A stretch of 64,000 bases of DNA from Paralichthys olivaceus (GCF_024713975.1 NC_091116.1:9764986-9828985), one strand, 5' to 3'; shown: positions 19,285-29,360, counted from the stretch's first letter. Made by a program: numbers and translations. The notes: generated by a model not told the origin, from the sequence alone.

Positions 19285-22200
19285 GGCCAGTCGAGAATAC
19301 TGGACCAGTCCAGCAAGCCAATAGGATCGAAGCATTCTCTCTGGGTCCGTTCATTTATTTATTTATTTCCGATTCCCCAAAAGACGGGGTTCGCATCCCG
19401 ATCGCGCTGTTATTGAACGTGATATTTCTGAGCAAAAAGCATTGAAAATACGTGGAGATTAACAATTAATTCTTATGACTCATGACTACTATGACCACTA
19501 TATTGTTTTTATTTAAGCAGGACAAAAAGGCAGTGTGCAATATTTCAAAGAAAGTTCCAGTTTTATTTATGAACATGTGAAATAATGTATATATGACAAA
19601 TGAAATAATTGGGCTGTAAGTAAAGTTTTAGAAATAATATAGATAATTTAAGACAACAATTAGATATGACAATGACACAGTACATACATAGGGAGGGGGA
19701 GTATACAGTGATAGATACAGTGCTGGTTAATATGACAAGTAGAAAACTGGTGTTTCTGGTCATGCAATAATGTTAAAGTAAGTAAAAAAATTAAGTAAAA
19801 GAAAAAAAAAAGAAAGAAAAAACTATACAGCTATATTCAGCTCAACAGAAGTCTAAAGAACCTATGATCTATAGACATATAACCATGCAGAACAATTAAC
19901 ATAATAACCTAATAACATATGAACCTTTTCATGTTTACAATCTATTTACTTTCATACAGAAGACTAGACAGAAGCATTGACTTATTTACATCCAAACGAT
20001 TTTTAACAACAGAGCACTAAGTACATCTGTACAACAAAACAGTCCAAACTATGCACAAAAGATCAAGTTTCTACATACTGGCATATATACCTTTCACACA
20101 TTCATACATTCAGACATTTGTAAAATAAAGAAAGAAATTTAAAAAAAAAGAACACAACAAACAAACCAAACTAGTTTCTGGTGTGTACATTTTCATGCAT
20201 TCACACATAAATAAAAGAAAAAAAGAAAAGAAAAACAATATATGTACACTTTGTTTTACAACTATTAATTTGTAGTCTATTTACATATACACAGACAAAG
20301 AACCTGTACGTCTAGAGACATATACACAAGTCAAATAAGAAACATTAAGAACAATAATTAAATAAACAATAATGAAATAAAATACTGAAATAAAATCAAA
20401 TAAAATGGGTACAAACAATGGGTATACAGGGAAATCATTTCTTCCTTTCTTCCACAGTTCTTTGTCTCTCAGCCTCATAGAAAGGAGACTGCTGAAACTC
20501 GGGCCAGCTCATCTCCTTGGCCATGCCCTTATCTCTGTACAAAGAGTACACCTTTGATGGGCAATAAATGTATTTCCCTGCCACTCCAGGGAAGCCCGTG
20601 TGAATGTGAGGGCTGTTTGGTCCCTGTTTCAGTTCCAAGCGGCAGAATCTGCAGAGGCGGACTGTTGGTTGTGGGTGTGGTTGTGGGTCTGGTTGTGGGT
20701 CTTGTCTCTTCCTCCTTCCAGGTGCTCTTGGCCCTGTCGCCAAAGCCAACCAGCTGGTCGTCCTCTGATGTGGCTGTCACCACACCCTCTCCCCTGGCCT
20801 CGTAGGCGAGGAGAGACTGGATCTCTGCAAAACTCAGAGCATAATTCACAAAGGACAGTAGACTATCCTTGCTATGCCCCTCGGGCCTGAAACGACCTGC
20901 AGCCTCCTCCTTACGCATATCCTTGACAAGGTAACATGTAGAGCCAACATCATTCTCCAAAAGCCACCTGAAAGCCTTCCCTTTATACTTGCCAAACTGC
21001 AGGATGTAGTCTCCTAGCACCTCCGTCCTGTCTGAGGCATCACCCCCTCTCTGACGAACCGCCGCCAGGGCATTCTGCCGCACGAGGTCCTCTCTCAGGG
21101 CAGACCTGTCCTGACGAGTGGGGTCATCCTTGATCCGTCTGGCTTCTGCAGAGGGTTCCTGTAAGAGAAATCCACCTGGTCCCTTGCGGAACACAACACT
21201 GAGCTTACCTGGGAAGAACACCGCCCTCTGCATCTTGACCTACCATAAAGTAAAAACATAAGTTTGGGTTATCTTCTATGAACTTCAGTCAAATAGTTCA
21301 GAGGGTAAAGACAATAGTTTCTCACACCTCTGAGTCTGGGAGGAAGTACAGTGTGTGCGTGTGTGCGTGTGTGAGTGTGGGGGCTTGCAGTGAAATAGTT
21401 CATAGGGTCAAGACAATAGTTTATCACACCTCTCTGATCCTTATCTACTCACAGTGTGTGTGTGTGTGTGTGTGGGCGCGAAAACAACGGGGGTGGGACG
21501 GTCTTTGCAGCAGGAGTTGGAGAGCAGTTATGTGTGTGTGAGAGAGGGGGGGGGGGGGGGGTAGGAGAAGTGAATGCCTAGATCAAAGTCTTATTACACT
21601 TGATTAATACAGTAGGCAGACCTCTACTGCTTGTCTGAAAGTCTACTCTGGCACTACTAGTCCTGCCAAATGAATTTGAACATATTAATATCACATTTGT
21701 ATTTTAAAAAAAGAGATGGTATCAATCCCTTAGTAGTACAGCTGTTTTAGTTGATGCAATATGTAGCCTAACTAGTCAGACATCTTAGGAGTAACAGATC
21801 CATGGTGTAAAGATGAGTTAACATCACGACATCAAAACCAGATACACAAAAATATGAAATACAATCATGTTATCACGTAATTTCAACACACGTTTGTAGC
21901 GTCAGTCTCTTAGCAAGTGAGCAATGCTGAGGTAGGCTATAGTTAACTTATCAACAAAAGATTGATATAAACGGACTGACAAGACTATTTAACGTCAAGT
22001 CATGAAAACTATGCATATAACTATATAAAACGATCATGTCCATTCATACTTTGACGTGTTATTTCACCACAAATCTTCTGCGTTACCCTGCGAGTGGTGC
22101 TAGGCAACTGCTGACATGACATTACTGTCAATACCGCGCTGACGAATATATAATATTAAGCAACAACCTAAAAACCACACACAATCTCAACAAATAGCAT

Positions 22201-22647
22201 GATGTTCATTCATTATTTAGTCCATAATTACCCCAAACTTAATTCCGGGCAGTTCTATCGCATCAACCAAGCGAATAAGCAGCAGCAGCGAACTAATGTT
22301 ATCAGAAAGCAGGCTAACTTTTATGAAAATAAAACAACGTGTCTTACCTTTGACGAATGAAAATGACTTGAATGTTTGAATGATGCACAGCCCCTGTAAG
22401 AACACGTAATGACATCAACAATAGACAGTGAATATGCACGCTTTTATGACCGTCTGCCGTTAGAGGTTTGCCTGAAGTAAGAAAAGAAATATCGGAGGAC
22501 CGAGAGTCTATAGAAAAAGTCGGAACAGCGCCACAGCCGGAAGAGTGGCCAAAAGAATATTACATCCACACTGTGGTTCAGCACTATCATTGAAATGCAT
22601 GTTAAAAAGCGTTTAGGTCGGTTTAGCTAAACTTTTCTCGAGGGCCG
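19285..22647. mobile_element. 3.36-kb DNA transposon inserted inside tRNA-Gly (Dada-like candidate)
   Basis: The element separates the tRNA-Gly 5' part (to 19284) from its 3' part (from 22648), with CGCGGG present on both sides as a probable 6-bp target duplication. Its ends are GGCCAGTCGAGAA on the left and, reverse complemented, GGCCCTCGAGAA on the right: an imperfect inverted repeat. It carries one minus-strand gene (20435-21233), a long AT-rich 3' side, a G-run at 21546-21561 and TG repeats near 21460. Dada transposons are known to insert at fixed sites in tRNA and snRNA genes with 6-7 bp duplications, which fits. No DDE transposase is visible, so it would be a non-autonomous or passenger-carrying member. 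The assignment is an inference. Confidence 0.6.
20435..21233 (-). CDS. Transposon-borne protein with FGKYKGK motif and CxxC segment, frame-shifted
   Basis: The first minus-strand frame (21233-20529) contains EVLGDYILQFGKYKGKAF followed by RWLLENDVGSTCYLV. The FGKYKGK string resembles the small domain found in ExoX-like and DUF3820 proteins. A second frame (20749-20435) continues with VRLCRFCRLELKQGPNSPH, FPGVAGKYIYCPSKVYSLY and MSWPEFQQSPFYEAERQR. The two frames overlap in a P/T/Q-rich low-complexity stretch, so a slip there probably shifted the frame; an intron is less likely. A possible short intron (about 50 nt) with GTAAGC and a pyrimidine-rich CAG lies just after the start codon. Function is unknown. 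It is the only coding content of the inserted element. Confidence 0.55.
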
Positions 22648-22682
22648 CGCGGGAGGCCCGGGTTCGATTCCCGGCCAATGCA
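22648..22682 (+). pseudogene. tRNA-Gly (GCC) unit 3, 3' part of a split gene
   Basis: Matches tRNA-Gly from CGCGGG in the anticodon stem to the 3' end, including the B box GGTTCGATTCC and acceptor CCAATGC. It is followed by the same 3' flank as the intact copies (ACATACTTTTAAC). Confidence 0.9.
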
Positions 22683-22789
22683 ACATACTTTTAACTTTTA
22701 TATGTTGATGAAGTGGCAGCTGTAGATTGTGTCAGGTGGCACAGGCCCCCCTGTAGGTGTCTTTACACTCTTACAGTTACAAAGACACC

Positions 22790-22861
22790 TCCTCGTTAGT
22801 ATAGTGGTGAGTATCCCCGCCTGTCACGCGGGAGACCGGGGTTCAATTCCCCGACGGGGAG
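22790..22861 (+). tRNA. tRNA-Asp (GTC), unit 3
   Basis: 72 nt, identical to the copy at 7498. It lies 107 bp after the split tRNA-Gly, with a shortened version of the LINE-derived spacer. A T5 run follows at about 22871. Confidence 0.97.
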
Positions 22862-22902
22862 AGAGTACTATTTTTCAACATCTTTAACCTCTTCTTTTTT
22901 CA

Positions 22903-23110
22903 GGAGAAATCGAAAAACATGATCCGGACTGAGGTGTTGGGTCTGTCCAGGGAGGAGTAGGCCTTCTGCAGCAGGTAGATGATTGCATCATCAACCCCAA
23001 CATGGGGCTGATACGCAAACTGCAGGGGGTCTTGTGATGGGCACACCAGCGGTCTGAGGTGTGCCAATACCAGTCTCTCCATGACCTTCATGATATGAGA
23101 GGTCAGTGCC
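22903..23110 (-). mobile_element. LINE-B fragment, antisense
   Basis: Matches LINE-B copies 1 and 2 around the first RT blocks (minus strand LTSHIMKVMERLVLAHLR, GVDDAIIYLLQKAYSSL, RIMFFDFS). Both ends are truncated, and it abuts tRNA-Gly 5' flank sequence at 23111. Confidence 0.9.
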
Positions 23111-23205
23111 AGACAGATTCTGTATTCTTCCAAGTCAATACTGTTGGCTTATGTTGCTGGTAGCTTATTTGAAGACGTCCCGCGAAAACATATTTTGTCA
23201 TGTGA

Positions 23206-23276
23206 GCATTGGTGGTTCAGTGGTAGAATTCTCGCCTGCCACGCGGGAGGCCCGGGTTCGATTCCCGGCCAATGCA
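23206..23276 (+). tRNA. tRNA-Gly (GCC), unit 4
   Basis: 71 nt, identical to the copies at 7038 and 13289, with the conserved 5' flank from 23111 and the same 3' flank. Confidence 0.97.
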
Positions 23277-23399
23277 ACATACTTTTAACTTTTATACATG
23301 AATATGCCTGATCAAAAAAATCACCTTTGCTTGTTCAAGAGAAAGAAGGCATTCGTGGCTTTTGATGTGCCAATGTCTGAAATTCAATGCATTTCATAA

Positions 23400-23600
23400 T
23401 ATGAGCTGTAAGATAGCAACCATTACGGGAAACGTGAGGTCTCTGGAGCACCGCAGGGCTGTGTGCTCAGTCCTGCTCTCTTCACCCTGTTCACTTATGA
23501 ATGTACACCCATCCACTCCTCTAACACCATAGTGAAGTTTGCTGATGACACCACTAGGACTGATCTCAGACAATGAGGATTCACTGCTGTGAGAGCCGAC
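23400..23600 (+). mobile_element. LINE fragments, sense
   Basis: The GGAAACGTGAGGTCTCTGG segment of the endonuclease region is fused directly to an RT block encoding GAPQGCVLSPALFTLFTYE and NTIVKFADDTT. An internal deletion has joined endonuclease to RT palm sequence. Confidence 0.75.
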
Positions 23601-23736
23601 AGATACACTATAGCATGCTGGAAAAGCAAAGGTGCGAGGCTCATCATGTACATGAACGACCGCTAGTGTAACCCAGGACATATATCTGTGAAGACAGTCC
23701 TGTGTTGTCTAGACATCGAGCTGAATGGCAAACACC

Positions 23737-23808
23737 TCCTCGTTAGTATAGTGGTGAGTATCCCCGCCTGTCACGCGGGAGACCGGGGTTCAATTCCCCG
23801 ACGGGGAG
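23737..23808 (+). tRNA. tRNA-Asp (GTC), unit 4
   Basis: 72 nt, identical to the copy at 7498, with a T6 terminator at about 23817. Confidence 0.97.
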
Positions 23809-24088
23809 TGGATACACTTTTTTCTTCATGTTTTTAATCTTCTCTGTGTGTGTGTGTGTGCTCCCAGACAGCACAGACACACGCACAGGCCTGACCCCCT
23901 CCCCCACTCACTTGCTCAGAGACACAGATTATTAGTTATAGTGAGAGCAGCTCAGAGAGGAGGAGGAAACAGAATTAACTAGTGATGAGAGTTTATTAGT
24001 TACAGTGAAGAAGAAGCAAAGCAGCGTAGCCGGGTGTAGCAGATTGAAATAGAGTATTGGGTCAGTTGTTGTGGAGAATAGTGTGGGT

Positions 24089-24240
24089 ATGGCGAGTGGG
24101 AAAGAGCCAGAGTTAGAAGATGCGCCAGCAGCACTTTATAGGTCTGCTGTGTGGGACCACTTAGCATTTAAAGTGACCTACGACGACGGCGGTAAGAAAG
24201 TTGTTGACAAAAGTGCGACTTTGCAGTCCCAGATACATCC
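24089..24240 (+). pseudogene. hAT transposase N-terminal relic (BED-type finger region)
   Basis: From ATG at 24089 the frame reads MASGKEPELEDAPAALYRSA, then VWDHLAFKVTYDDGGKKVVD. This resembles the start of the BED zinc finger of hAT transposases (W, F and the YDDGKKVVD stretch); the cysteine pair and the rest are missing. The sequence then runs into a LINE scrap and tRNA-Asp. A matching hAT C-terminal scrap lies at 25752-25973. Confidence 0.55.
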
Positions 24241-24408
24241 GTACCAAGTGAGAGAGTTGGAACTGCTGCTCCTCAACAGAGCGAACACGGACTTTAGCAG
24301 ACACTCTCGACTGCACCCCTGTAGAAGTTCCTGAGCTTTACCGAAACGTGTGGCAACATTTGTGTTGCTGTTCATTTATAACGTCATCGATGTTGAATGA
24401 TAGACACC

Positions 24409-24480
24409 TCCTCGTTAGTATAGTGGTGAGTATCCCCGCCTGTCACGCGGGAGACCGGGGTTCAATTCCCCGACGGGGAG
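24409..24480 (+). tRNA. tRNA-Asp (GTC), fifth copy
   Basis: 72 nt, identical to the copy at 7498, followed by a T8 run at about 24490. Unlike the others it has no neighbouring tRNA-Gly. Confidence 0.97.
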
Positions 24481-24564
24481 TAAATACGCTTTTTTTTCTT
24501 CAGGTTAATAATCCATAATTTTGAAGTTTAAAATAATTTTGTTAAAAGAAATGTTGTGATAATT

Positions 24565-25690
24565 ATCATAATTAGTGGGAGGTGAGGGCAGAGTTCAAAG
24601 TCCTTTTTAAGTCTGATGGCCTGTGGGAAGAAGCTGTTTGCCAGGCGCGTCGTCTTTGCTTTGACACTCCTGTAGTGCTTTCCTGAAGGCAGTAGTTTGA
24701 ACAGGCTGTGTTAGGGTGGGTGTTGTCTTTCATAATGTTTTGGGCCCTCCTGATGGCCTTTGTGGTGTAAATGTCCTTAAGTGGTGTGAGGGCTGCCCCG
24801 GTGATGTGCTGTACTGTTTTTATCAACCATCGCAGAGCCTTCCTGTTCTCCACAGTGCAGCTGCTGTGCCACACTGTGATGGTGTTGGTGATGACACTCT
24901 CGACTGCACCCCTGTAGAAGTTGCTGAGGATCTTGGCTGACATGCCAAACTTCCTCAGTCTCCTTAGGAAGTACAGTCTCTGCTTCCCTTTCTTGAGGAG
25001 CTGGTGGGTGTTGTGTGACCAGCTGAAGTCCTCACTGAGGTTTATTCCCAAGAATTTGAAATTCTTAATTCTTTCTACCTCAGTGTCACCTATGTACAGT
25101 GGAGTGTGCTGCTGTCGCCTCTTCCTGGGGTCAATAATCATTTCCTTAGTCTTCTCAGCGTTTAAGGAGAGGTTATTGATCTGACACCAGGCAACCAGCC
25201 CAGCCACTTCCCTCCTATACGACGTCTCCTCCCCATCTGTCACCAGCCCGATGACTATGGAGCCCGATGACTATGGAGGGCGACTTAAGTATAAATAAAG
25301 AAATGTGTAAATAAATAAATAATTTGGGGAAAAAATGTGTAAATAAATAAATAAATGTCTTAATTTTATTTACACATTTATTTATTTACACATTTCTGTA
25401 TCATATGCAAATGACACTCCATAGATGACTGTGGTGACATCAGCAAACTTTATGATGGTGCTGCCAGGCTGGGAGGCGTGAATTGAGAACACAGCCTTGG
25501 GGGGTTCCTGTGCTCACCGTCCTGATGCTAGATGTCTGCCCCCCCACCCTCACCGAATGTGGCCTGCCAGACAGGAAGTCCAGCACCCAGCCAGAGAGGG
25601 AAGGTGTCTATCCGATTGACAGCAGCTTCTCCAAAAGCCTTTGTGGGGTTGCAGGGTTATGTTATCAGTGCAGGTAGTGATATAGCCAGT
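24565..25690 (-). mobile_element. L2-like LINE fragment (LINE-C), antisense, with a small insertion
   Basis: The minus strand encodes NNLSLNAEKTKEMIIDPRKR, FKFLGINLSEDFSW, RLYFLRRLRKFGMSAKILSN and NRKALRWLIKTVQHITGA, the post-palm and C-terminal region of an L2-type RT. The upstream RT part resumes after a 145-bp AT-rich insert (25280-25424). A plus-strand piece of the same family is at 28283. Confidence 0.85.
25280..25424. mobile_element. Palindromic AT-rich MITE-like insert
   Basis: AAATGTGTAAATAAATAAAT occurs early and its reverse complement late in the segment, so the insert can fold on itself. It lies between GACTATGGAG and CCATAGATGACTG of an otherwise continuous antisense LINE. A related fragment is at 4564-4600. 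Confidence 0.55.
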
Positions 25691-25751
25691 CACAACTGCA
25701 GTGTACTCCTCTAAGTCCAAAGAGCTTAGTGATTGAGACTAAAACCGTTTC

Positions 25752-25973
25752 TTGAACCAGGTTGGAAACAGGTTGATTTCTGCGAGGATGCATTTGGCCC
25801 CGAGTTCACTCAGTGCAACAGTTTCAGCGCTTCCCGCTGATACATCAACAACTAAGTCCACCACCACTTATACACAGCCGACAATAATGGGGGCCTTTGG
25901 GAAAACAACGAAGTACAAAAGGGACATCTGTGCCAGAAGCTCGCTGTCTGAACGGGTTTTCAGCACCGCATGA
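25752..25973 (+). pseudogene. hAT transposase relic, internally deleted
   Basis: The translation shows QPTIMGAFGKTTKYKRD, typical of the region after the BED finger in hAT transposases, fused directly to ARSSLSERVFSTA, which resembles the C-terminal hAT dimerisation motif. Almost all of the catalytic domain is missing. Together with 24089-24240 it may be one hAT copy disrupted by LINE and tRNA sequence. Confidence 0.55.
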
Positions 25974-25974
25974 A

Positions 25975-26060
25975 AACCTGTAGCCTGACGCGCACCTCCA
26001 AAAAATCCTAACTACGAGTTGCGTTGACGCGGACCGCAAGCGCTATGATTGGTCCGCTCA
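25975..26060. mobile_element. Harbinger-type end fragment, inverted
   Basis: The stretch AAAATCCTAACTACG to GATTGGTCCGCTCAGAACG is the reverse complement of 26848-26915 within the Harbinger-like element at 26553-26954. It is therefore a solitary end of the same family, directly upstream of tRNA-Met. Confidence 0.7.
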
Positions 26061-26103
26061 GAACGGAGGGCCACTCGATAGAGGATACAATAATTTCTTC
26101 AAG

Positions 26104-26176
26104 GCCTCGTTGGCGCAGTAGGCAGCGCGTCAGTCTCATAATCTGAAGGTCGTGAGTTCGAGCCTCACACGGGGCA
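26104..26176 (+). tRNA. tRNA-Met (CAT), second copy
   Basis: Identical over 73 nt to the gene at 3764. The preceding GGGCCACTC...TAGAGGATAC...TTTCAAG flank is shared with the truncated copy at 27060. A T5 run follows at about 26180. Confidence 0.97.
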
Positions 26177-26289
26177 TTCTTTTTAAAGCTCATAGTTGTA
26201 CCAACACTATGATTACTGATATACTTGCCAATGATGATAACTCTTGAGCTTCTGTAGAATCTGCCAGGCGGCAGTTTGGGACAGGCGTT

Positions 26290-26455
26290 TAATTTCTTTC
26301 TCACAAAATCCATCTGGGCAATAGTTGTACGTCTTCTGCAAGTGAAGTTGTTGCGGCGGAGGAAACGATTTAGCCAACCAGCACTCACGGCAAACTCCTC
26401 ATCTCTGTTGTCACTCACGGTGGCGTAAATTTGCTTCGCCACACACATTTCTGTT
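26290..26455 (-). pseudogene. Pogo/Tigger-like transposase fragment (CENP-B-type HTH)
   Basis: The minus strand reads FAVSAGWLNRFLRRNNFTCR followed by RRTTIAQ, which fits the second helix-turn-helix of pogo/Tc5-type transposases (a Ser-x-x-Trp then Phe-x-x-Arg-x pattern, then RRRTT). There is no DDE domain nearby, so this is a short relic. Confidence 0.6.
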
Positions 26456-26552
26456 TTTATACTTACTATTATATTATACTCTGTGGACTGTGTAATATCT
26501 AACACTGTCTAGACAGTGAAGTGAGGGTTTGTGTCATGTTTGCGATGTCTAA

Positions 26553-26954
26553 AGCCTAGTTTATTCTGTCGTTGAGCATTCGAAGTTCTGCGTCATGTCG
26601 CTAGGGGGGTGTGGCTGTGTGTTTGTGTGGTTATAGCCGAGTCCTCGCTTTTTCTTTCGTAAAGTAAACAAAAGTAAACAATGGCGACCGAGGTGGAGCA
26701 GCTGTATTTGGAGTTGGAGCTTATCAATATTGAAGAACAAATGCTTATTTTGCAAATGTTGAAGCGCAGGCGACAGAGAAGATGTTTGCGGAGGTGGTCT
26801 GTACGACGAGGAAGAAAGACCGGAAAAAGCAACTGCCGGATCTTACGTTCTGAGCGGACCAATCACAGCGCTTGCGGTCCGGGTTAAGGCGACGCGTAGT
26901 TAGGATTTTTGGGAGGCTACGGCGTAGACGCGACGCAGAAGCATAAACTAGGCT
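26553..26954 (+). mobile_element. Harbinger-like non-autonomous element, TAA target duplication
   Basis: The element starts AGCCTAGTTTATTCTG and ends, reverse complemented, AGCCTAGTTTATGCTTCTG. It is flanked by TAA at 26550-26552 and 26955-26957, as expected for PIF/Harbinger (3-bp TWA/TAA duplications). Inside, 26681-26887 encodes MATEVEQLYLELELINIEEQ and an arginine-rich RRRQRRCLRRW segment, resembling the N-terminus of fish Harbinger transposases, with no catalytic domain. Confidence 0.75.
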
Positions 26955-27059
26955 TAACGTGACACATCTGGGAAAAAGAATGCCTCAACCCAGAAGTAGT
27001 GGCGACAGTAATTCTGCAGTAGCGGGCCACTCCGTAGAGGATACTATAAATTTTTCAAG

Positions 27060-27106
27060 GCCTCGTTTGCGCAGTAGGCAGCACGTCAGTCTCATAATCT
27101 GAAGGT
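27060..27106 (+). pseudogene. tRNA-Met (CAT), truncated copy
   Basis: The first 47 nt match tRNA-Met with two substitutions (GTTTGCGC and GCACGTC) and include the CAT anticodon. The T arm is replaced by unrelated sequence after GAAGGT, so there is no B box. Confidence 0.9.
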
Positions 27107-27249
27107 TTACACGAACCACAAAACTTGACAGACCTGAACAGTACTGAAGTTTACTTTGTGTATGCCTGTTTGCTTGCCTGAGTTTATGAGACCATACTTC
27201 TTCGTAAAGATAGTATCGATTTTTTGCCTGTGTTTTTCACACATTTTAG

Positions 27250-27322
27250 GCCTCGTTGGCGCAGTAGGCAGCGCGTCAGTCTCATAATCTGAAGGTCGTG
27301 AGTTCAAGCCTCACACGGGGCA
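27250..27322 (+). tRNA. tRNA-Met (CAT), third copy
   Basis: 73 nt; differs from the other copies only by TTCAAGC in place of TTCGAGC in the T loop. The TTCAA form is still compatible with a B box. A TTTT follows at about 27327. Confidence 0.95.
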
Positions 27323-28282
27323 TATCTTTTACATAATCATAGTCTATGTATATCCACAAGTTGAATAGTCAACCTTTCATTGAAGTTCAGCCAGTTAATT
27401 TGCTAGGCAAATAATAGTGACCTCTGCTAAAGAGGTAACGGCCTTACTTGGGGTGCTATGCTAGTGCCTGTTCACTTTGTGCAGAATAGTGTGAAAGGTA
27501 GTTTGTTAAGTTTTAATGGACACTTTTTGCTTAATTTCCAGTGGGAACTTTTCCACAATCCACGATTAGAAAGTTAAAACCCCAAACACATTTGTCATTT
27601 ATGGGAGAAAAAAGTGAAGAACTAAAATTATCTTGAGTCACATTGTAGCCCTACAGGTGGTAAGACTCTAGATTCTCAAATCAGGTGGACTGTCAGTTTG
27701 AGGAGGTGGGAGTCAGTGTTTCTCCACTTTCACTGATGTGGGTCTTAAATGTCATGTTTTTGTTTCCATAATAAGTCTTCTGTTGATGTGTATGTGGTAG
27801 TTGTTGCTAAGAGGAAGAGTTAATAATGATGACAACTGATGCATGAACCAGATGATCACATTGTGTCTGCAGTGATACATTTCTGTAAAATGTCAGTTAT
27901 TTTCTGTGAAGGGCAAATTGTTGATGAATTTTCTAATGTGTTACAGCCATCCAGATCCACAAAGGCAATGAACGAGATATGAGGCTTTCCCAAAGTCAAC
28001 AGGGAACCCTCCTAGGTGGGGCCACAACCAAGAAGCACCTTTGTACTGCCCTTCACAAGTGGAGACCAAGGGATTTTCACTGGCCACTGTGCCCAATTGA
28101 AATTGGCAGCAAAATACAAAATTCTCATTCTGTGTGTTTCGTGCCTTTTATTGTTACATGTCATTACGTATCCTTCTACATAAAGATCTTTCATAAAGAT
28201 CTCAATTATTAAGCACTGTTTCTTGAAAGATTTCACAAAAATGTCTTGTATATAATTTTGCTACCTATTTCTAAGTTATGAT
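27323..28282. other. Gene-free stretch
   Basis: No tRNA, domain or repeat that I can name. The open frame at 27979-28212 has no recognisable similarity. Confidence 0.5.
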
Positions 28283-28475
28283 TTGCTGTGCCACACCATC
28301 ACAGTGTGGCACAGCAGCTGCACTGTGGAGAACAGGAAAGCTCTGCGACGGTTGATAAAAACAGTACAGCACATCACCGGGGCAGCCCTCACACCACTTG
28401 AGGACATTTACACCACAAAGGCCATCAGGAGGGCCCAAAACATTATGAAAGACAACACCCACCCTAACACATGAA
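28283..28475 (+). mobile_element. LINE-C fragment, sense
   Basis: Encodes HTITVWHSSCTVENRKALRR, LIKTVQHITGAALTPLEDIY and AIRRAQNIMKDNTHPN, the C-terminal part of the same L2-like RT that lies antisense at 24565. Truncated at both ends. Confidence 0.85.
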
Positions 28476-29350
28476 TAATAAGCTGTTCAGGGTTTTAGTC
28501 CTTCTCTTTGTATAAGCAATCTTGAAATGATTCTCAAAGAACAGATCTTAAGAGATGCTGATGTACTTTAAGTGTCCTGCGTCCATGCAAACGAAAACAC
28601 TGCCTGAACACACGGAGACTGTCCAGGAGCAGTGTTGAGGATGAACGTTTACAGAAAGCATGGCTGAAAACATTCCTCTGTTTACTTTCTGTGGTTTAAA
28701 CATTACGCAACCTTTGGAATCAGACTTCAGAGTGGAACTTTACTGTAACTCGCCCTCCCCTACAGGTGCATGTGATGTGTTTATGAATAGCTGTGATGCT
28801 GACATGTTAGAAAGGCTCAGGCAGGCGTGTCTCAACTCTTGACATGGACTTTACTTCGCTCTGACAGTACATACTTGCTATATATTATGTGTAACATGAC
28901 AGAAGGCAGGTACAACAAAAAACTAAGGGGTTGATGCTATGTAAGATCTATAGGAGGGGATTTGTTCATTAATTTGTATTGAGCCTCGGACCTCTGGTTT
29001 GACTTCAACAGGCAAAACAAGTTATGTTATGATTTGTGTGTTGAATGGCCATATTGACAACATCTATACATAGTAATATGTCAACCTGTGCTTAGAACAG
29101 AATCAAAGACCCAAATTTGATAGGCCGCTGTTTAGTTTGCAAAGCTCACATAATGTACAGTAGCACTTCCCAAACACTGGGGTCCCTGGAGAAAAAATAA
29201 GCAACCCAGAGCCTCATGCTGCCTTCAGTTACTCAGTAAAAATTGTAAAATTTACATTCTCACCCTTGTTTACATGTACTTAGTTCATTTATGTTTCTCA
29301 TTGAAAGTCTGGTTATTATTTATTTGTGTTTTGTTCTTTCCATGTTCTTT
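28476..29350. other. Gene-free stretch with one unassigned short ORF
   Basis: The frame 28660-28842 (60 codons, starting MAENIPLFTFCG) has no family I recognise. Nothing else is identifiable. Confidence 0.4.
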
Positions 29351-29360
29351 CACCACATTT

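Noticed and set aside
19385-19410. GGTTCGCATCC resembling a tRNA B box inside the tRNA-Gly insertion
   Set aside because: No A box or cloverleaf can be drawn upstream at the right distance.
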